From Nitrospinales bacterium (GTDB lineage: Bacteria > Nitrospinota_A > UBA7883 > JACRGQ01): DNA of 45,442 nucleotides. The stretch lies in assembly GCA_023248535.1 (NCBI GenBank), contig JAHFEJ010000018.1, positions 1 through 45,442 on the forward strand, written 5' to 3'. Below, piece after piece: positions 22,531 through 31,264 of the stretch. The first letter of the stretch is position 1, and each line of letters starts with the position of its first letter. A program made the translations under genes and the position numbers. The notes beneath the pieces were generated by a model. The model was given only the letters and a program-made list of their open reading frames with translations. It ran no database searches and had not been told where the DNA came from.

Positions 22531-24380
22531 ACGCCGCACTGGTACGCCGCATTGCCTTCTTTATGCTGCTTCTTGTTGCGGCGCTGGTCACGTTCCGCCC
22601 CGGCATCAATGCCAGGATGACGGGAGACGCACACATGCTTATCTACAACAACCCCTTGGTCACCGCGCCCGATGGCATCCTGCACATTTTTCAAGGGGAT
22701 TTCTGTAATGGATGCAATGTAGACATGCCGATCAATATATCCACCGGCTTCTACCGGCCGCTGGTCAACGCCGTGTACTGGCTGGAATACCGCTTCGCCG
22801 GAACCAACGACGCCATTTACAACTTCGACGAAATGCTGCTTCACTGGGTATGCGCATTAACGGTCTTTTTCCTCGCCGCGCGGCTGATGCCGGACAAGCC
22901 TTTGGCGCCCTTCATCGCCGCAACGCTCTTCGCCCTGCACCCCGCCAACGCCTATGCCGCCACCCGCGACGTGCGGTCCGACCTGCTCTGCCTGCTTTTC
23001 TACCTCGGCGCGGTCATCGCCTACCTCCGCGCGTTTCCTCCCGCCGCGCCGCCGCGCAAACGGTTCATCCTCCTTTCCCTAACCTGCTTCCTCGGCGCAA
23101 TACTGAGCAAAGAGATGGGGGTCACGCTCCCCGCTGTGCTGGTGATGCTCCACTTCCGCCAACGCCATGCCGATGGGCGGCCCATGCGCGAATTGCTTTA
23201 TACTCTCCCCTTCTGGCTCCTCTTCACGGCATATATGGCAATGCGCGCCCTTCTGCTCCCGCAAGGCGGGGCAAGCCCCTACCTGATGGCCTATACCTCC
23301 CCCGTGCTTTACATCAATGCCATAAAAAACTTCGCCATCTACCTCCTGCGCTACATCCTGCCGCTGGGAGCCGGATACCCCACGCTATTGCCCAAAATGG
23401 TGAATTTCATCGACCCCACCTTCACCGATCCGCTGATCTACCTTTCCCTGGGGCTCCTCATTCTCATTACCGGCGCCGCCCTGTGGAACATACGGCGGCA
23501 CCCCACAGCGGCGTTTTTGACCTTTTTCATGCTGGTCACCATGACGCCCCTGACCATGGTCACCCGCATTTCCGATATTACCGACATCAATGTCCTCAAA
23601 ACGCCGGAACGCTTCATGTACATCCCCTCCGTGCCGCTGCTGCTGCTGGCCTCGCTCTTGCTGCAAAACGCATACAGCAGCCTTCAAAAGGATGCCGCCA
23701 AAAAAGGGGCCGCCATCGCAGGTGTAGGCGCGGCGCTTTTCCTGGGATCCCAATCCAACACACACACCGTCGCCATCAACAGCGACGTGGCAACCCTAAA
23801 AAACCTCTACCTGTTGGAAGAAAGACTTACGCCAAAAATGTTGGCCCTTCGAGAATGTTTTTATGTGCAGTTTGTAGACCTTCCCAAACACAATTACGCC
23901 GATGCGGAACAGAGGATGCGGGAGGTTTTGAAAAACAATCCGGCCATGCCGATGCCCTATGCCGAGTTGGGGTTTGTATACCTGGAGACGAGACGGTGGA
24001 GCCTGATTCCGCCCCTCGCGGCGCCATGGAACAACCTTAAACCTGAAGACATTTTGAACCTTCGGAAACAAAACCCGACCTTCCAGAACGAGTACCTTGG
24101 GGCCTATCACAACTTCCCCTTTCTGCTGGGAGCGGCGGCGGCGCACCGGGGAGAGGCACGCGAAGCGGTGGATCTTTTTTGCTCCGCTCTCCGGCGGGGA
24201 TTTAACCAAGAGCAGGTCATCAACGAATTGCGCGGAAACTATCTGCTGAACGGCCCTTCCCAATGCCGCGCGGCGCAAGATGAAGCGCTCTGTATCAAAA
24301 ACGCAGCTATTCCCGATTTCACCGGATGGCGGCAACCGCTTGATCCGAACCGGTGCGAGGAGTGGAAGAATCTCTTTTAG
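22512..24380 (+). CDS. TMTC-like membrane O-glycosyltransferase with helical C-terminus (copy 2)
   Basis: A 622-residue paralogue of the preceding gene with the same plan: first-loop GDAHMLIYNNPLV and FYRPLVNAVYWLEYRF, ten or so membrane helices, then a TPR-like tail. The first ~85 and last ~190 residues differ clearly from copy 1, while the core between is the same. The tail ends alike (DFTGWRQPLDPNRCEEWKNLF against DFAEWRQPLDPKRCKEWKTLF). The start is uncertain. ATG 22512 overlaps copy 1's stop by 19 bases, and TTG 22527 aligns better with copy 1. Translational coupling to copy 1 is likely. Different loop and tail domains on one core suggest differing acceptors or sugars (inference). Confidence 0.82.
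   Translation: MENPVLNAALVRRIAFFMLLLVAALVTFRPGINARMTGDAHMLIYNNPLVTAPDGILHIFQGDFCNGCNVDMPINISTGFYRPLVNAVYWLEYRFAGTNDAIYNFDEMLLHWVCALTVFFLAARLMPDKPLAPFIAATLFALHPANAYAATRDVRSDLLCLLFYLGAVIAYLRAFPPAAPPRKRFILLSLTCFLGAILSKEMGVTLPAVLVMLHFRQRHADGRPMRELLYTLPFWLLFTAYMAMRALLLPQGGASPYLMAYTSPVLYINAIKNFAIYLLRYILPLGAGYPTLLPKMVNFIDPTFTDPLIYLSLGLLILITGAALWNIRRHPTAAFLTFFMLVTMTPLTMVTRISDITDINVLKTPERFMYIPSVPLLLLASLLLQNAYSSLQKDAAKKGAAIAGVGAALFLGSQSNTHTVAINSDVATLKNLYLLEERLTPKMLALRECFYVQFVDLPKHNYADAEQRMREVLKNNPAMPMPYAELGFVYLETRRWSLIPPLAAPWNNLKPEDILNLRKQNPTFQNEYLGAYHNFPFLLGAAAAHRGEAREAVDLFCSALRRGFNQEQVINELRGNYLLNGPSQCRAAQDEALCIKNAAIPDFTGWRQPLDPNRCEEWKNLF
22767..23815 (+). repeat. 1,049-bp direct repeat, copy B (gene-conversion tract)
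   Basis: Partner of 20914-21962. No insertion-sequence ends or target duplications are visible, so homologous recombination between paralogues explains it better than transposition. Confidence 0.92.
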
Positions 24381-24448
24381 GCAGCCGGGCCAAGTTGGGG
24401 GCAGACGTTCCGCTTTTGAAACCTCCCCTTCCGTATTACCATACATTC

Positions 24449-26146
24449 ATGGAACATCGCGCCACAGATCGCATTTTCACAATCTTTCTAATTCCGCCGT
24501 TATCGGGCCTGCTCGCCTTTATCGCCGCCCTCATGTTCGGCTCACAGGCGGCGGGGCCGGTCGCCGTATGTGGCATGGCCTGCACACTTGGCGCGCTCGC
24601 CTTTTTCATTCTGAAGGGAAAACTATTCACGGGAATCCCCCGTTGGGGAACCGCCCTGTTCGCCATCGCCGCGCTGTTCCTTTTTTGGATATCATCGCTT
24701 CCCCCCTATTGGCGCGACGATCTCATCACCCACATGGCGCTGCCCCGGCTGGCATTGATCCGTACAACGTGGCCGTTTCCGCCGTTTCAGCCAGCCGCCT
24801 TCGCGCCCGACCTGCTGCTGCCGCTTAACCTTGCGTTCGTGGCGTATGGCATCGATTGGGGGGCATCGTACATTTCCGTTTTTTACATTTTGGCCACCGC
24901 CCTTTTCACGGCCCATTGGGCGGTGACGGAGACAGAAACGCGTTGGGGAATATTTGCCGGCGTTGCGGTGCTTACGCTTGGCATCATGTTCCGGCTTGCC
25001 ACTACCTCCTACTCCGATCCTGCGGTAATGTTTTTCAGCGCGGCTGGTTCGTTTTACTGGCATCAATGGCTCAAAACGCCCCGACGCTCCGAAGCGGTGA
25101 ATGGGGGGCTGGCTTTCGCGGCAGGCTCCGCGATCAAATACAACGCCGGCCTGTTGATGGCCTGTTTTCTGGCGGTGATGCTGATGGCGGCGTTGCGGCG
25201 TAAAGTAGTGCGGGATTGGGCTGTGGTGGCCTTCGCCGCCGCCGGCTTCACGCTGCTTTTCTGCGGGCCGTGGTGGGCTGCCGCGCATGCTGCCGGAGCA
25301 CCGGTGGCGGCTTTCCACAGCGGTTTTGAGGGAGCGCCGATCCGCGAGCGGGTGGCCCTCTGCGGCGAATCGGCCGGGTGGGCCGCCCTGGCGCCGTTGC
25401 GCCTTTTTGCCAGCGGCACGGAAGGGGGCAGTTGCGGATTCGATGGCCGTTTGAATATCTTTCTGCTGGTGGGTGGATTGCTCGCCCTGATGCACGGACC
25501 GGGGCGTACGGAAAAACGGCTGCTTTTCGCAGCCTTCGGCCTTTTCGTGCTATTTGCCGGATTGCTTATTTCACCGATGGCGCGCTACTTTCTCCCGCTT
25601 GTGCCGGGGCTTGCCTTTTTAACGGCATCCGCCGCCTCGGCCTTCGCGGCGAAGGGAAAGAAAACGGCGGCTATCGCGTTGGTCACGTTACTGGTTGTGT
25701 GGAATGCATGGGATTTCGCGGCCGCCGCGCGCCGGTTTGAAGGGTGGCCTTACCTTGCCGGCGGGGAATCGCGGGAAGAATTCGTTCGCCGCATCGTACC
25801 CGCCTACGCGGTGACGAAGTGGGCAAACGATCATCTGCCGCCGGATAGCCGTATCTACTTTGCCTTCACCGGCAACCGGGTCTATTACAGCCAGCGGGAA
25901 TACTACTACGACGGGTTTTGGGATGGCGTCACGCTGATGGCGCTTTTCACGCGTGGCAACAACGCTGCGGCAATAAAACAATCTCTCCGGGAAAAAGGGT
26001 TCACCCATCTGGTGTTAATGGAAAACGCCATGCGCCGCTTCGCCGAAGGGAATGGCGTCGTTCCGCTCTATGAGCAGTTTATCGCGGCAACGCCTCCATT
26101 ATATGCAATGGATGGCGCGATGATCCTGCCGCTGGCTGAACCGTAA
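24449..26146 (+). CDS. GT39-like (ArnT/PMT superfamily) membrane glycosyltransferase
   Basis: A 565-residue protein with about 12 membrane helices and a C-terminal soluble part of about 120 residues. The first periplasmic loop has YWRDDLITHMALPRLAL, the acidic pair plus His and the PxLAL pattern of GT39-like GT-C enzymes that transfer sugars from polyprenyl phosphate. SAIKYNAGL and the PMARYFLPLVPGLAFL region also fit. I chose ATG 24449 because longer starts overlap the upstream gene by up to 28 bases with unlikely sequence; no clear ribosome site is present. It continues the glycosyltransferase run after pilA and converges with dut. Confidence 0.83.
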   Translation: MEHRATDRIFTIFLIPPLSGLLAFIAALMFGSQAAGPVAVCGMACTLGALAFFILKGKLFTGIPRWGTALFAIAALFLFWISSLPPYWRDDLITHMALPRLALIRTTWPFPPFQPAAFAPDLLLPLNLAFVAYGIDWGASYISVFYILATALFTAHWAVTETETRWGIFAGVAVLTLGIMFRLATTSYSDPAVMFFSAAGSFYWHQWLKTPRRSEAVNGGLAFAAGSAIKYNAGLLMACFLAVMLMAALRRKVVRDWAVVAFAAAGFTLLFCGPWWAAAHAAGAPVAAFHSGFEGAPIRERVALCGESAGWAALAPLRLFASGTEGGSCGFDGRLNIFLLVGGLLALMHGPGRTEKRLLFAAFGLFVLFAGLLISPMARYFLPLVPGLAFLTASAASAFAAKGKKTAAIALVTLLVVWNAWDFAAAARRFEGWPYLAGGESREEFVRRIVPAYAVTKWANDHLPPDSRIYFAFTGNRVYYSQREYYYDGFWDGVTLMALFTRGNNAAAIKQSLREKGFTHLVLMENAMRRFAEGNGVVPLYEQFIAATPPLYAMDGAMILPLAEP

Positions 26147-26155
26147 GCCGTGAAA

Positions 26156-26581
26156 TCAGTTGTGGCCGGTGCTGCCGAAACCGCCGTGGGCGCGGGCGGT
26201 GTCGTCCAGCTCGGCGGCCTCCTCCACATTCCATGCGGGGGCTTTTAACGGCACTATCTGCGCTATCTTGCCACCAGCCTTGATGACGTGATCCGCCGTG
26301 CCGCCGTTGTGCATCACGATCTTCACCTCGCCGCGGTAGCCGGCGTCGATCACCCCGGCGGCGGTGTATATGCGGGCGGCGGCCATCGATGAGCGATCCT
26401 TCACAATCCCCCCCCAGCCGTCGGGAAACTTTAACGCGATGCCGGTGCGGACAATCGCCTGCCCTCCGGCGGGGATAACCGTTTCTTCCAGGCTGTACAG
26501 GTCGCACCCAAGGTCGCCGGGGTGCCCCACGGTGGGAAGCTTCGCGGCAGGATCGAGCTTTTTGACTTTTAGCGTGAACAT
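26156..26581 (-). CDS. dut: Deoxyuridine 5'-triphosphate nucleotidohydrolase
   Basis: This 141-residue trimeric dUTPase removes dUTP and supplies dUMP for dTMP synthesis. All five motifs are present: PGDLGCDLYS (1), KDRSSMAAA (2), AAGVIDAGYRGEVKI with catalytic Asp (3), GGKIAQIVPL (4) and HGGFGSTG (5, the flexible C-terminal arm). I chose the ATG giving MFTLKVKKLD; a TTG 36 bases upstream is less likely. The ribosome site is weak. It is divergent from the tRNA gene. Confidence 0.96.
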   Translation of the reverse strand: MFTLKVKKLDPAAKLPTVGHPGDLGCDLYSLEETVIPAGGQAIVRTGIALKFPDGWGGIVKDRSSMAAARIYTAAGVIDAGYRGEVKIVMHNGGTADHVIKAGGKIAQIVPLKAPAWNVEEAAELDDTARAHGGFGSTGHN

Positions 26582-26623
26582 GGCGGGTATTAAAACATTC
26601 TTTGGCGCGGGCGGCAACGCCGC

Positions 26624-26651
26624 TTTGCAAAATCCGAAATGCTGGTATAAT
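26624..26651 (+). promoter_or_regulatory. Promoter of the tRNA-Gly gene
   Basis: TTTGCA (26624-26629), a 16-base spacer and perfect TATAAT (26646-26651) end 16 bases before the mature tRNA. Confidence 0.65.
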
Positions 26652-26667
26652 GCGTCCTCTGGAAATT

Positions 26668-26742
26668 GCGGGAGTAACTCAACGGTAGAGTGTCAGCTTC
26701 CCAAGCTGAAGGTTGCGGGTTCGAATCCCGTCTCCCGCTCCA
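26668..26742 (+). tRNA. tRNA-Gly (anticodon CCC)
   Basis: Complete cloverleaf. Acceptor stem GCGGGAG/CTCCCGC, D-arm with CTCAACGGTAGAG, anticodon stem TCAGC/GCTGA with loop TTCCCAA giving anticodon CCC (reads GGG), and T-arm GCGGG-TTCGAAT-CCCGT. The 3' CCA is encoded. It stands alone with its own promoter. Confidence 0.96.
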
Positions 26743-26922
26743 AGAAAATCGCCCAACCACCTCAACGGCTGTTCAGGCCACACGCCCTAAAAATACGTAA
26801 CGGGATTCGAAGCGAGTGCGCGGCCCGACCGATGAGGGAGGGCAAGCCGACGTGATTTCTGTCCAGGCAGCGCACTTGGCCCCCGATGGGGCGAAACTAT
26901 TATGCACCCACCCGCCAGGCGG

Positions 26923-29550
26923 TCAGGGATTGAGCCAGGAGAGGGAATCTTCCAGCCCTTTTTGGCGGCGCTGGGCCTCTTCATAAGCGGCTTTGTCTTT
27001 TTCCACCACTTCTTCCGGCGCGTTCTTCATGAAGTTTTCATCGGAAAACTTCTTTTCAAACATCGCCATCTCTTTTTGCACTTTCGCCAGTTCGCGCTGG
27101 ATGCGCCCAATCTCTTTATCGAAATCGATGATGCCGGTCAGCGGCACGTATATCTCCGCGTCGGCCAGCACGCCGGTGGCGCTTTGCGGCGGACGGGCGG
27201 CGGCGGTATCGAATGTGATGCCGGCCGCTTTGGTGAGGCTTAAAAATGACTGCTCGTGCGCTTTCGCCTTTGCCTCGGTCTCGGCGTTGCGGCATTTCAC
27301 TATCGCGCGGAGTTCCACGCTGAAGGGTATCTGAAGCTCGGCCCGGATCGCCCGCACGCGGGATACCAAAGCCATCACCAGTTCCATCTCGGCCTCCGCC
27401 GCCGCGTCGACGCGCGCGGCGTCCGGCTTCGGATACGGGGCGATCATTACCGACTCGCCGTGACTGGGGAGCTTTTGGTAAATCTCTTCCGTCACAAACG
27501 GCATGATGGGGTGCAGAAGGCGGAGCATGTTGTCCAGCACATGCGTCAGCACCGCCACAGCCGCTTTGTCGCCCGCCACGAGGCGCGGCTTGGTCAACTC
27601 GATATACCAATCGCAGAATTCACCCCACGTGAAACGGTAGAGCGCGTTGGCAAGATCGTTGAACCGGTATTGCTCCAGCGCGGCGTCGGCCTCCGTGATG
27701 GTCTTTTGCAGGCGGCTTAAAATCCAGCGGTCGGCCACTTCCAGCTTCATCTTTGAGAGGTCGGCCTTGCCATCGTAATCGCCGCTATTCATCAACACGA
27801 AACGGCTGGCGTTCCAGAGCTTGTTCACGAAGTTGCGGTACCCTTCAATCCGCTTTTCGCTCATCCGCGCGTCGCGCCCCTGCGTTTCATTGGCGCAGAT
27901 GGTGAAGCGGAGCGCATCGGTGCCGTATTGCATCATCAGTTGCAGGGGGTCGACCACGTTCCCCTTACTCTTGCTCATCTTCTTCCCTTCCGCGTCGCGG
28001 ACGAGGGCGTGGATATAGACCGTGCTGAACGGCGGCTTGCCGGTGAATTTGATGCCCATCATGATCATGCGGGCCACCCAGAAGAAGATGATGTCCAGCC
28101 CCGTCACCAGCACGCTGGTGGGATAGAAGGTTTTCAACGCTTCGGTGTTATCCGGCCAGCCGAGGGTTGAAAACGGCCAGAGGCCAGAGGAGAACCAGGT
28201 GTCGAGCACGTCGGTTTCCTGCTTCAGCGTGATGCCGCCGCATTCGGCGCATTTCATCACGTCTTCGCGCGCCACGTTCACATGGCCACAATCTTCGCAG
28301 TACCACGCGGGGATGCGGTGCCCCCACCAGATCTGGCGGCTGATGCACCAGTCGCGGATGTTGCGCATCCACTCGAAATAGGTGTTTTCCCACGATTGCG
28401 GAACGAACTTGATGTCGCCGTTTTTCACCGCCGCCACCGCCGTTTCGGCCAGCGGCGCGGTTTTGACGAACCACTGCATCGAGAGGTTAGGCTCCACCAC
28501 CGTTTTGCAGCGGTAGCACTCGCCCACCGCGTTCTTGTGCGCGCGCGCTTCCACCAGAAAGCCCTGCTCCTTGAGGTCTTCCACAATCGCCTTGCGGCAT
28601 TCCTCGCGAGACATGCCCGCGTATTTTTCGGGACAGTTCTGCATCCTCGCATCGCGGCCGATCACCACGACGGCGGGGAGATTGTGCCGCTTGCCGATCT
28701 CGAAGTCGTTGGGATCGTGCGCCGGGGTTATCTTGAGGGCGCCGGTGCCGAAATCCGCCGCCACATAGCTGTCGGCGATAACCGGAATCTCGCGCCCCAC
28801 CAGCGGCAGGATAACCGCCTTGCCGATGAACCGTTTGTAACGTTCATCTTCGGGATTCACCGCGATGGCGGTATCCCCCAGCATCGTTTCGGGGCGGGTG
28901 GTGGCGATGGTGAGCGCGCCACTGCCATCCGCCAACGAATAGTTGATGTGGTAGAACTGGCTGTTCCGCTCGGCGTATTCCACTTCAAGGTCGGAAAGCG
29001 CCGTGTGGCAGCGGGGACACCAGTTGGTGATGTAGTTACTGCGGTAGATCAGCCCCTCTTCGTAAAGGCGGACGAACACTTCGCGCACCGCGCGGGAAAG
29101 CCCTTCGTCCATGGTGAAGCGCTGGCGGTCCCAATCGCACGAAGCCCCCAGTTCCTGGAGCTGGTTGATGATCTTGTGGCCGTACTCTTCTTTCCATTGC
29201 CAAACCCGCTCGATAAATTTCTCGCGGCCCAACTGGTGTCGGTCCAGCCCCTCTTTTTTCAGTTCGCGCTCCACCACGTTTTGGGTGGCGATGCCGGCGT
29301 GGTCGGTGCCGGGCATCCAGAGGGTGTTATAGCCGCTCATCCGGCGGTGGCGGATGAGGATATCCTGCAAGGTATTATCCAGCGCGTGCCCCACATGGAG
29401 CGAGCCGGTGACGTTTGGCGGGGGGATGACGATGCAGAAGGAGGGGCGGGTATCGCCGTCCTTCGCCTTGAAATAGCCTTTTTCCATCCAGTAGGCGTAC
29501 CAGCGTTTGCTGACTTCCGCCGGTTCGTACCGTGTGCCCAGTTCTTCCAT
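26923..29550 (-). CDS. valS: Valyl-tRNA synthetase
   Basis: An 875-residue class I synthetase of standard length. The HIGH motif is in PPPNVTGSLHVGHAL near residue 50. The CP1 editing domain has TTRPETMLGDTAIAVNPED and GTGALKITPAHDPNDFE. A zinc-finger-like CEDCGH...CAEC segment follows, then DVLDTWFSSGLWPFSTLGWP, KMSKS in KKMSKSKGN near residue 525, and the anticodon-binding helical domain. The C-terminal coiled coil (DFDKEIGRIQRELAKVQKEM) contacts tRNA-Val. I chose ATG 29550, preceded by GAGG, over a TTG nine bases upstream. Confidence 0.98.
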   Translation of the reverse strand: MEELGTRYEPAEVSKRWYAYWMEKGYFKAKDGDTRPSFCIVIPPPNVTGSLHVGHALDNTLQDILIRHRRMSGYNTLWMPGTDHAGIATQNVVERELKKEGLDRHQLGREKFIERVWQWKEEYGHKIINQLQELGASCDWDRQRFTMDEGLSRAVREVFVRLYEEGLIYRSNYITNWCPRCHTALSDLEVEYAERNSQFYHINYSLADGSGALTIATTRPETMLGDTAIAVNPEDERYKRFIGKAVILPLVGREIPVIADSYVAADFGTGALKITPAHDPNDFEIGKRHNLPAVVVIGRDARMQNCPEKYAGMSREECRKAIVEDLKEQGFLVEARAHKNAVGECYRCKTVVEPNLSMQWFVKTAPLAETAVAAVKNGDIKFVPQSWENTYFEWMRNIRDWCISRQIWWGHRIPAWYCEDCGHVNVAREDVMKCAECGGITLKQETDVLDTWFSSGLWPFSTLGWPDNTEALKTFYPTSVLVTGLDIIFFWVARMIMMGIKFTGKPPFSTVYIHALVRDAEGKKMSKSKGNVVDPLQLMMQYGTDALRFTICANETQGRDARMSEKRIEGYRNFVNKLWNASRFVLMNSGDYDGKADLSKMKLEVADRWILSRLQKTITEADAALEQYRFNDLANALYRFTWGEFCDWYIELTKPRLVAGDKAAVAVLTHVLDNMLRLLHPIMPFVTEEIYQKLPSHGESVMIAPYPKPDAARVDAAAEAEMELVMALVSRVRAIRAELQIPFSVELRAIVKCRNAETEAKAKAHEQSFLSLTKAAGITFDTAAARPPQSATGVLADAEIYVPLTGIIDFDKEIGRIQRELAKVQKEMAMFEKKFSDENFMKNAPEEVVEKDKAAYEEAQRRQKGLEDSLSWLNP

Positions 29551-29565
29551 GTTTTCCAACCTCGC

Positions 29566-29610
29566 AAATAAAAAAAGCCGCCCCGTTCAAGGGTGGCCGG
29601 TAATGGCGGC
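29566..29610 (-). terminator. Hairpin and T-run between the chemosensory operon and valS
   Basis: On the minus strand GCCGCC (29610-29605) pairs with GGCGGC (29582-29577), directly followed by TTTTTTT. The upstream arm lies just before the predicted start of the valS promoter, so the full hairpin would form only in transcripts read through from the chemosensory genes, keeping them apart from valS (inference). Confidence 0.45.
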
Positions 29611-29639
29611 ATTATATAGCCCGCCCTGCCGTGAATAAA
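29611..29639 (-). promoter_or_regulatory. Possible valS promoter
   Basis: On the minus strand TTTATT (29639-29634), a 17-base spacer and TATAAT (29616-29611). The -10 is perfect; the -35 is weak. The leader would be about 55 bases. Confidence 0.45.
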
Positions 29640-29675
29640 GCGGGATGGGAATTTTTCCCGCGTTAATGGCGGTGG

Positions 29676-31172
29676 TTAGTTTATCTCGCCTTTCTTGATG
29701 CGTTCAATGGCGATTTTTATCATGTGTTGGGCGATGCGGGGGGTTATCTGCACCGTGATCTTGTCGATGATCGACAGCATCCGGGGCATCGCCTTCTGAA
29801 AGCTGGCGGCAATCACCCTGGCGATCTCCTCGCGGAAGACTTTTTCCATCTGGGTATCGAGCGACTCTTTAAAACGGGTCTCGATGGCGCGGCGCATTTC
29901 TTCGCGAAACACTTCCTCCGCCCGCGCGGCGATGAACTCCTCCACCGCGCGCCCCACTGATTCGCGGAAGAGTCCCTCCAATTGTTCCGGCGGCAGACCG
30001 CTGGTCTCCGCGGCGATAATGCGCGGAGCGGAAATTTCCACTTCGCGCCGCACCGCCTCTTCCAACTCACGTTTGGGGGTATCCCACACGGTTGCGTTCT
30101 CCACGTCATCCGCCAAATCCAGCCCGCCATCGGCGCCGGGCGCGGCAGCTTTTTCGGATATGCCGGCCATTGCCGCCCGGTCCAGGGATGCGATGGCATC
30201 TTCCAACGCATCATCCCCACGTTGGGATTCCACTTTAGGCGCGGCGGGAATCGCATCGACGTTCAGCACGTCATCCAAAATATGCGCCGCATCGCCGGAT
30301 ACATCTTCCCGCGCGGTGGGCAGTTCCTCGCCGTGGGCTTCAGCAACCACATCCCCATCGTCGCCACCATATATTCCCCGCTCTTCAGCCGTCATCGGAA
30401 CGGCCTCTTCCACCGCTTCGCGGGCGATGGCCGCGTCCACTTCGTCGGTAGTGGGAAGCACATCATCCAGAGATACCCTCCCTTGCGGGGCGGCTGCCGC
30501 GGCCGGAGCGGGTTCTTCCCCCGCTTCCACGGCTTCGGCCTCGGCCTCATCCTCTTCCAGTATCTCCCCCTCTATCTCTTCATCAAGTTCATCCAGATCT
30601 TCCGCCAGATCATCAATGTCTTCGTCCATGACTTCCAGTTCTTCACCGGAATCCGGCTCACCGGCCGGCCCGCCCGGAGCGCGGGCGGTCAATTTGATCA
30701 CCGCCGGTTCAAATGTTTTTTCCCCATCTTCCGCCTCAGCGGCCGCAACGGGGGCCGGGGCTGCCTTATTTTTGCCCTTCCCCGGCTTCTGGGTGGATGT
30801 TCCCGTGGAGAGGGCCTGTTTTTTTATAAGCTCGATGAATTCGCCGCTCTTAAACGGCTTGGCGATATGCCCCACGGCGCCGGCGGCCACCCCCTGCGCG
30901 GGATCGTAGTTCTCCAGTTCTCCGGAAATGAGAATCACCGGAATCGCGGCGGTCGCGGCGGTTTTTTTAAGCTTTTTACACAACTGAAAACCGTCCAGCC
31001 CCGGCATGTACACATCGGCAACCACCACATCGGGCAACTCTTCCTGAGCGAGGGTAAGCGCTTTGTTGCCATCGCTGGCGCACAGAAGCTCGATGTTTTC
31101 GTTTTCCAGCGTAAGTTGGATCACCTTCTGCATGGTAACGGAATCATCGGCAAACAGAAGCTTAATGCTCAA
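29676..31172 (-). CDS. Long response regulator: receiver, acidic linker and helical C-terminal domain
   Basis: A 498-residue protein. The N-terminal receiver (1-120) has LLFADDS, phospho-acceptor Asp in VVADVYMPGLDG and Lys in AKPF. Residues about 125-350 are low-complexity and acidic (EDIDDLAEDLDELDEEIEGE), probably disordered. The last 110 residues form amphipathic helices with EEFIAARAEEVFREEMRRAI and IARVIAASFQKAMPRML. It is not a DNA-binding regulator. The layout recalls polar or motility regulators such as FrzS of Myxococcus, with receiver plus long linker plus helical tail, but I cannot claim homology. The start is TTG with GGGGTG before it. As the last gene of the chemosensory operon it may be the output regulator, because no free CheY is present. 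Confidence 0.85.
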   Translation of the reverse strand: MSIKLLFADDSVTMQKVIQLTLENENIELLCASDGNKALTLAQEELPDVVVADVYMPGLDGFQLCKKLKKTAATAAIPVILISGELENYDPAQGVAAGAVGHIAKPFKSGEFIELIKKQALSTGTSTQKPGKGKNKAAPAPVAAAEAEDGEKTFEPAVIKLTARAPGGPAGEPDSGEELEVMDEDIDDLAEDLDELDEEIEGEILEEDEAEAEAVEAGEEPAPAAAAAPQGRVSLDDVLPTTDEVDAAIAREAVEEAVPMTAEERGIYGGDDGDVVAEAHGEELPTAREDVSGDAAHILDDVLNVDAIPAAPKVESQRGDDALEDAIASLDRAAMAGISEKAAAPGADGGLDLADDVENATVWDTPKRELEEAVRREVEISAPRIIAAETSGLPPEQLEGLFRESVGRAVEEFIAARAEEVFREEMRRAIETRFKESLDTQMEKVFREEIARVIAASFQKAMPRMLSIIDKITVQITPRIAQHMIKIAIERIKKGEIN

Positions 31173-31264
31173 AAAACACCCCCGCCAGGTTCATCGGTAA
31201 AAGTATAACTGAACTTGACGGCATCCGTCATTTTTTTTGCCGATTTTCAACGCCCCTCCCGCCA

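Noticed and set aside
20914-23815. Insertion sequence or composite transposon explaining the duplicated core
   Set aside because: No transposase, terminal inverted repeats or target duplications. The edges fall within coding sequence of homologous genes, as in gene conversion.
28282-29571. A 429-residue plus-strand frame opposite valS
   Set aside because: Antisense shadow in a GC-rich gene; no recognisable motif, and valS is complete on the other strand.
29572-29616. Attenuator or T-box-like leader of valS
   Set aside because: The 5' arm of the only good hairpin lies upstream of the predicted transcription start, and no T-box sequence is visible. A terminator for the upstream operon fits better.
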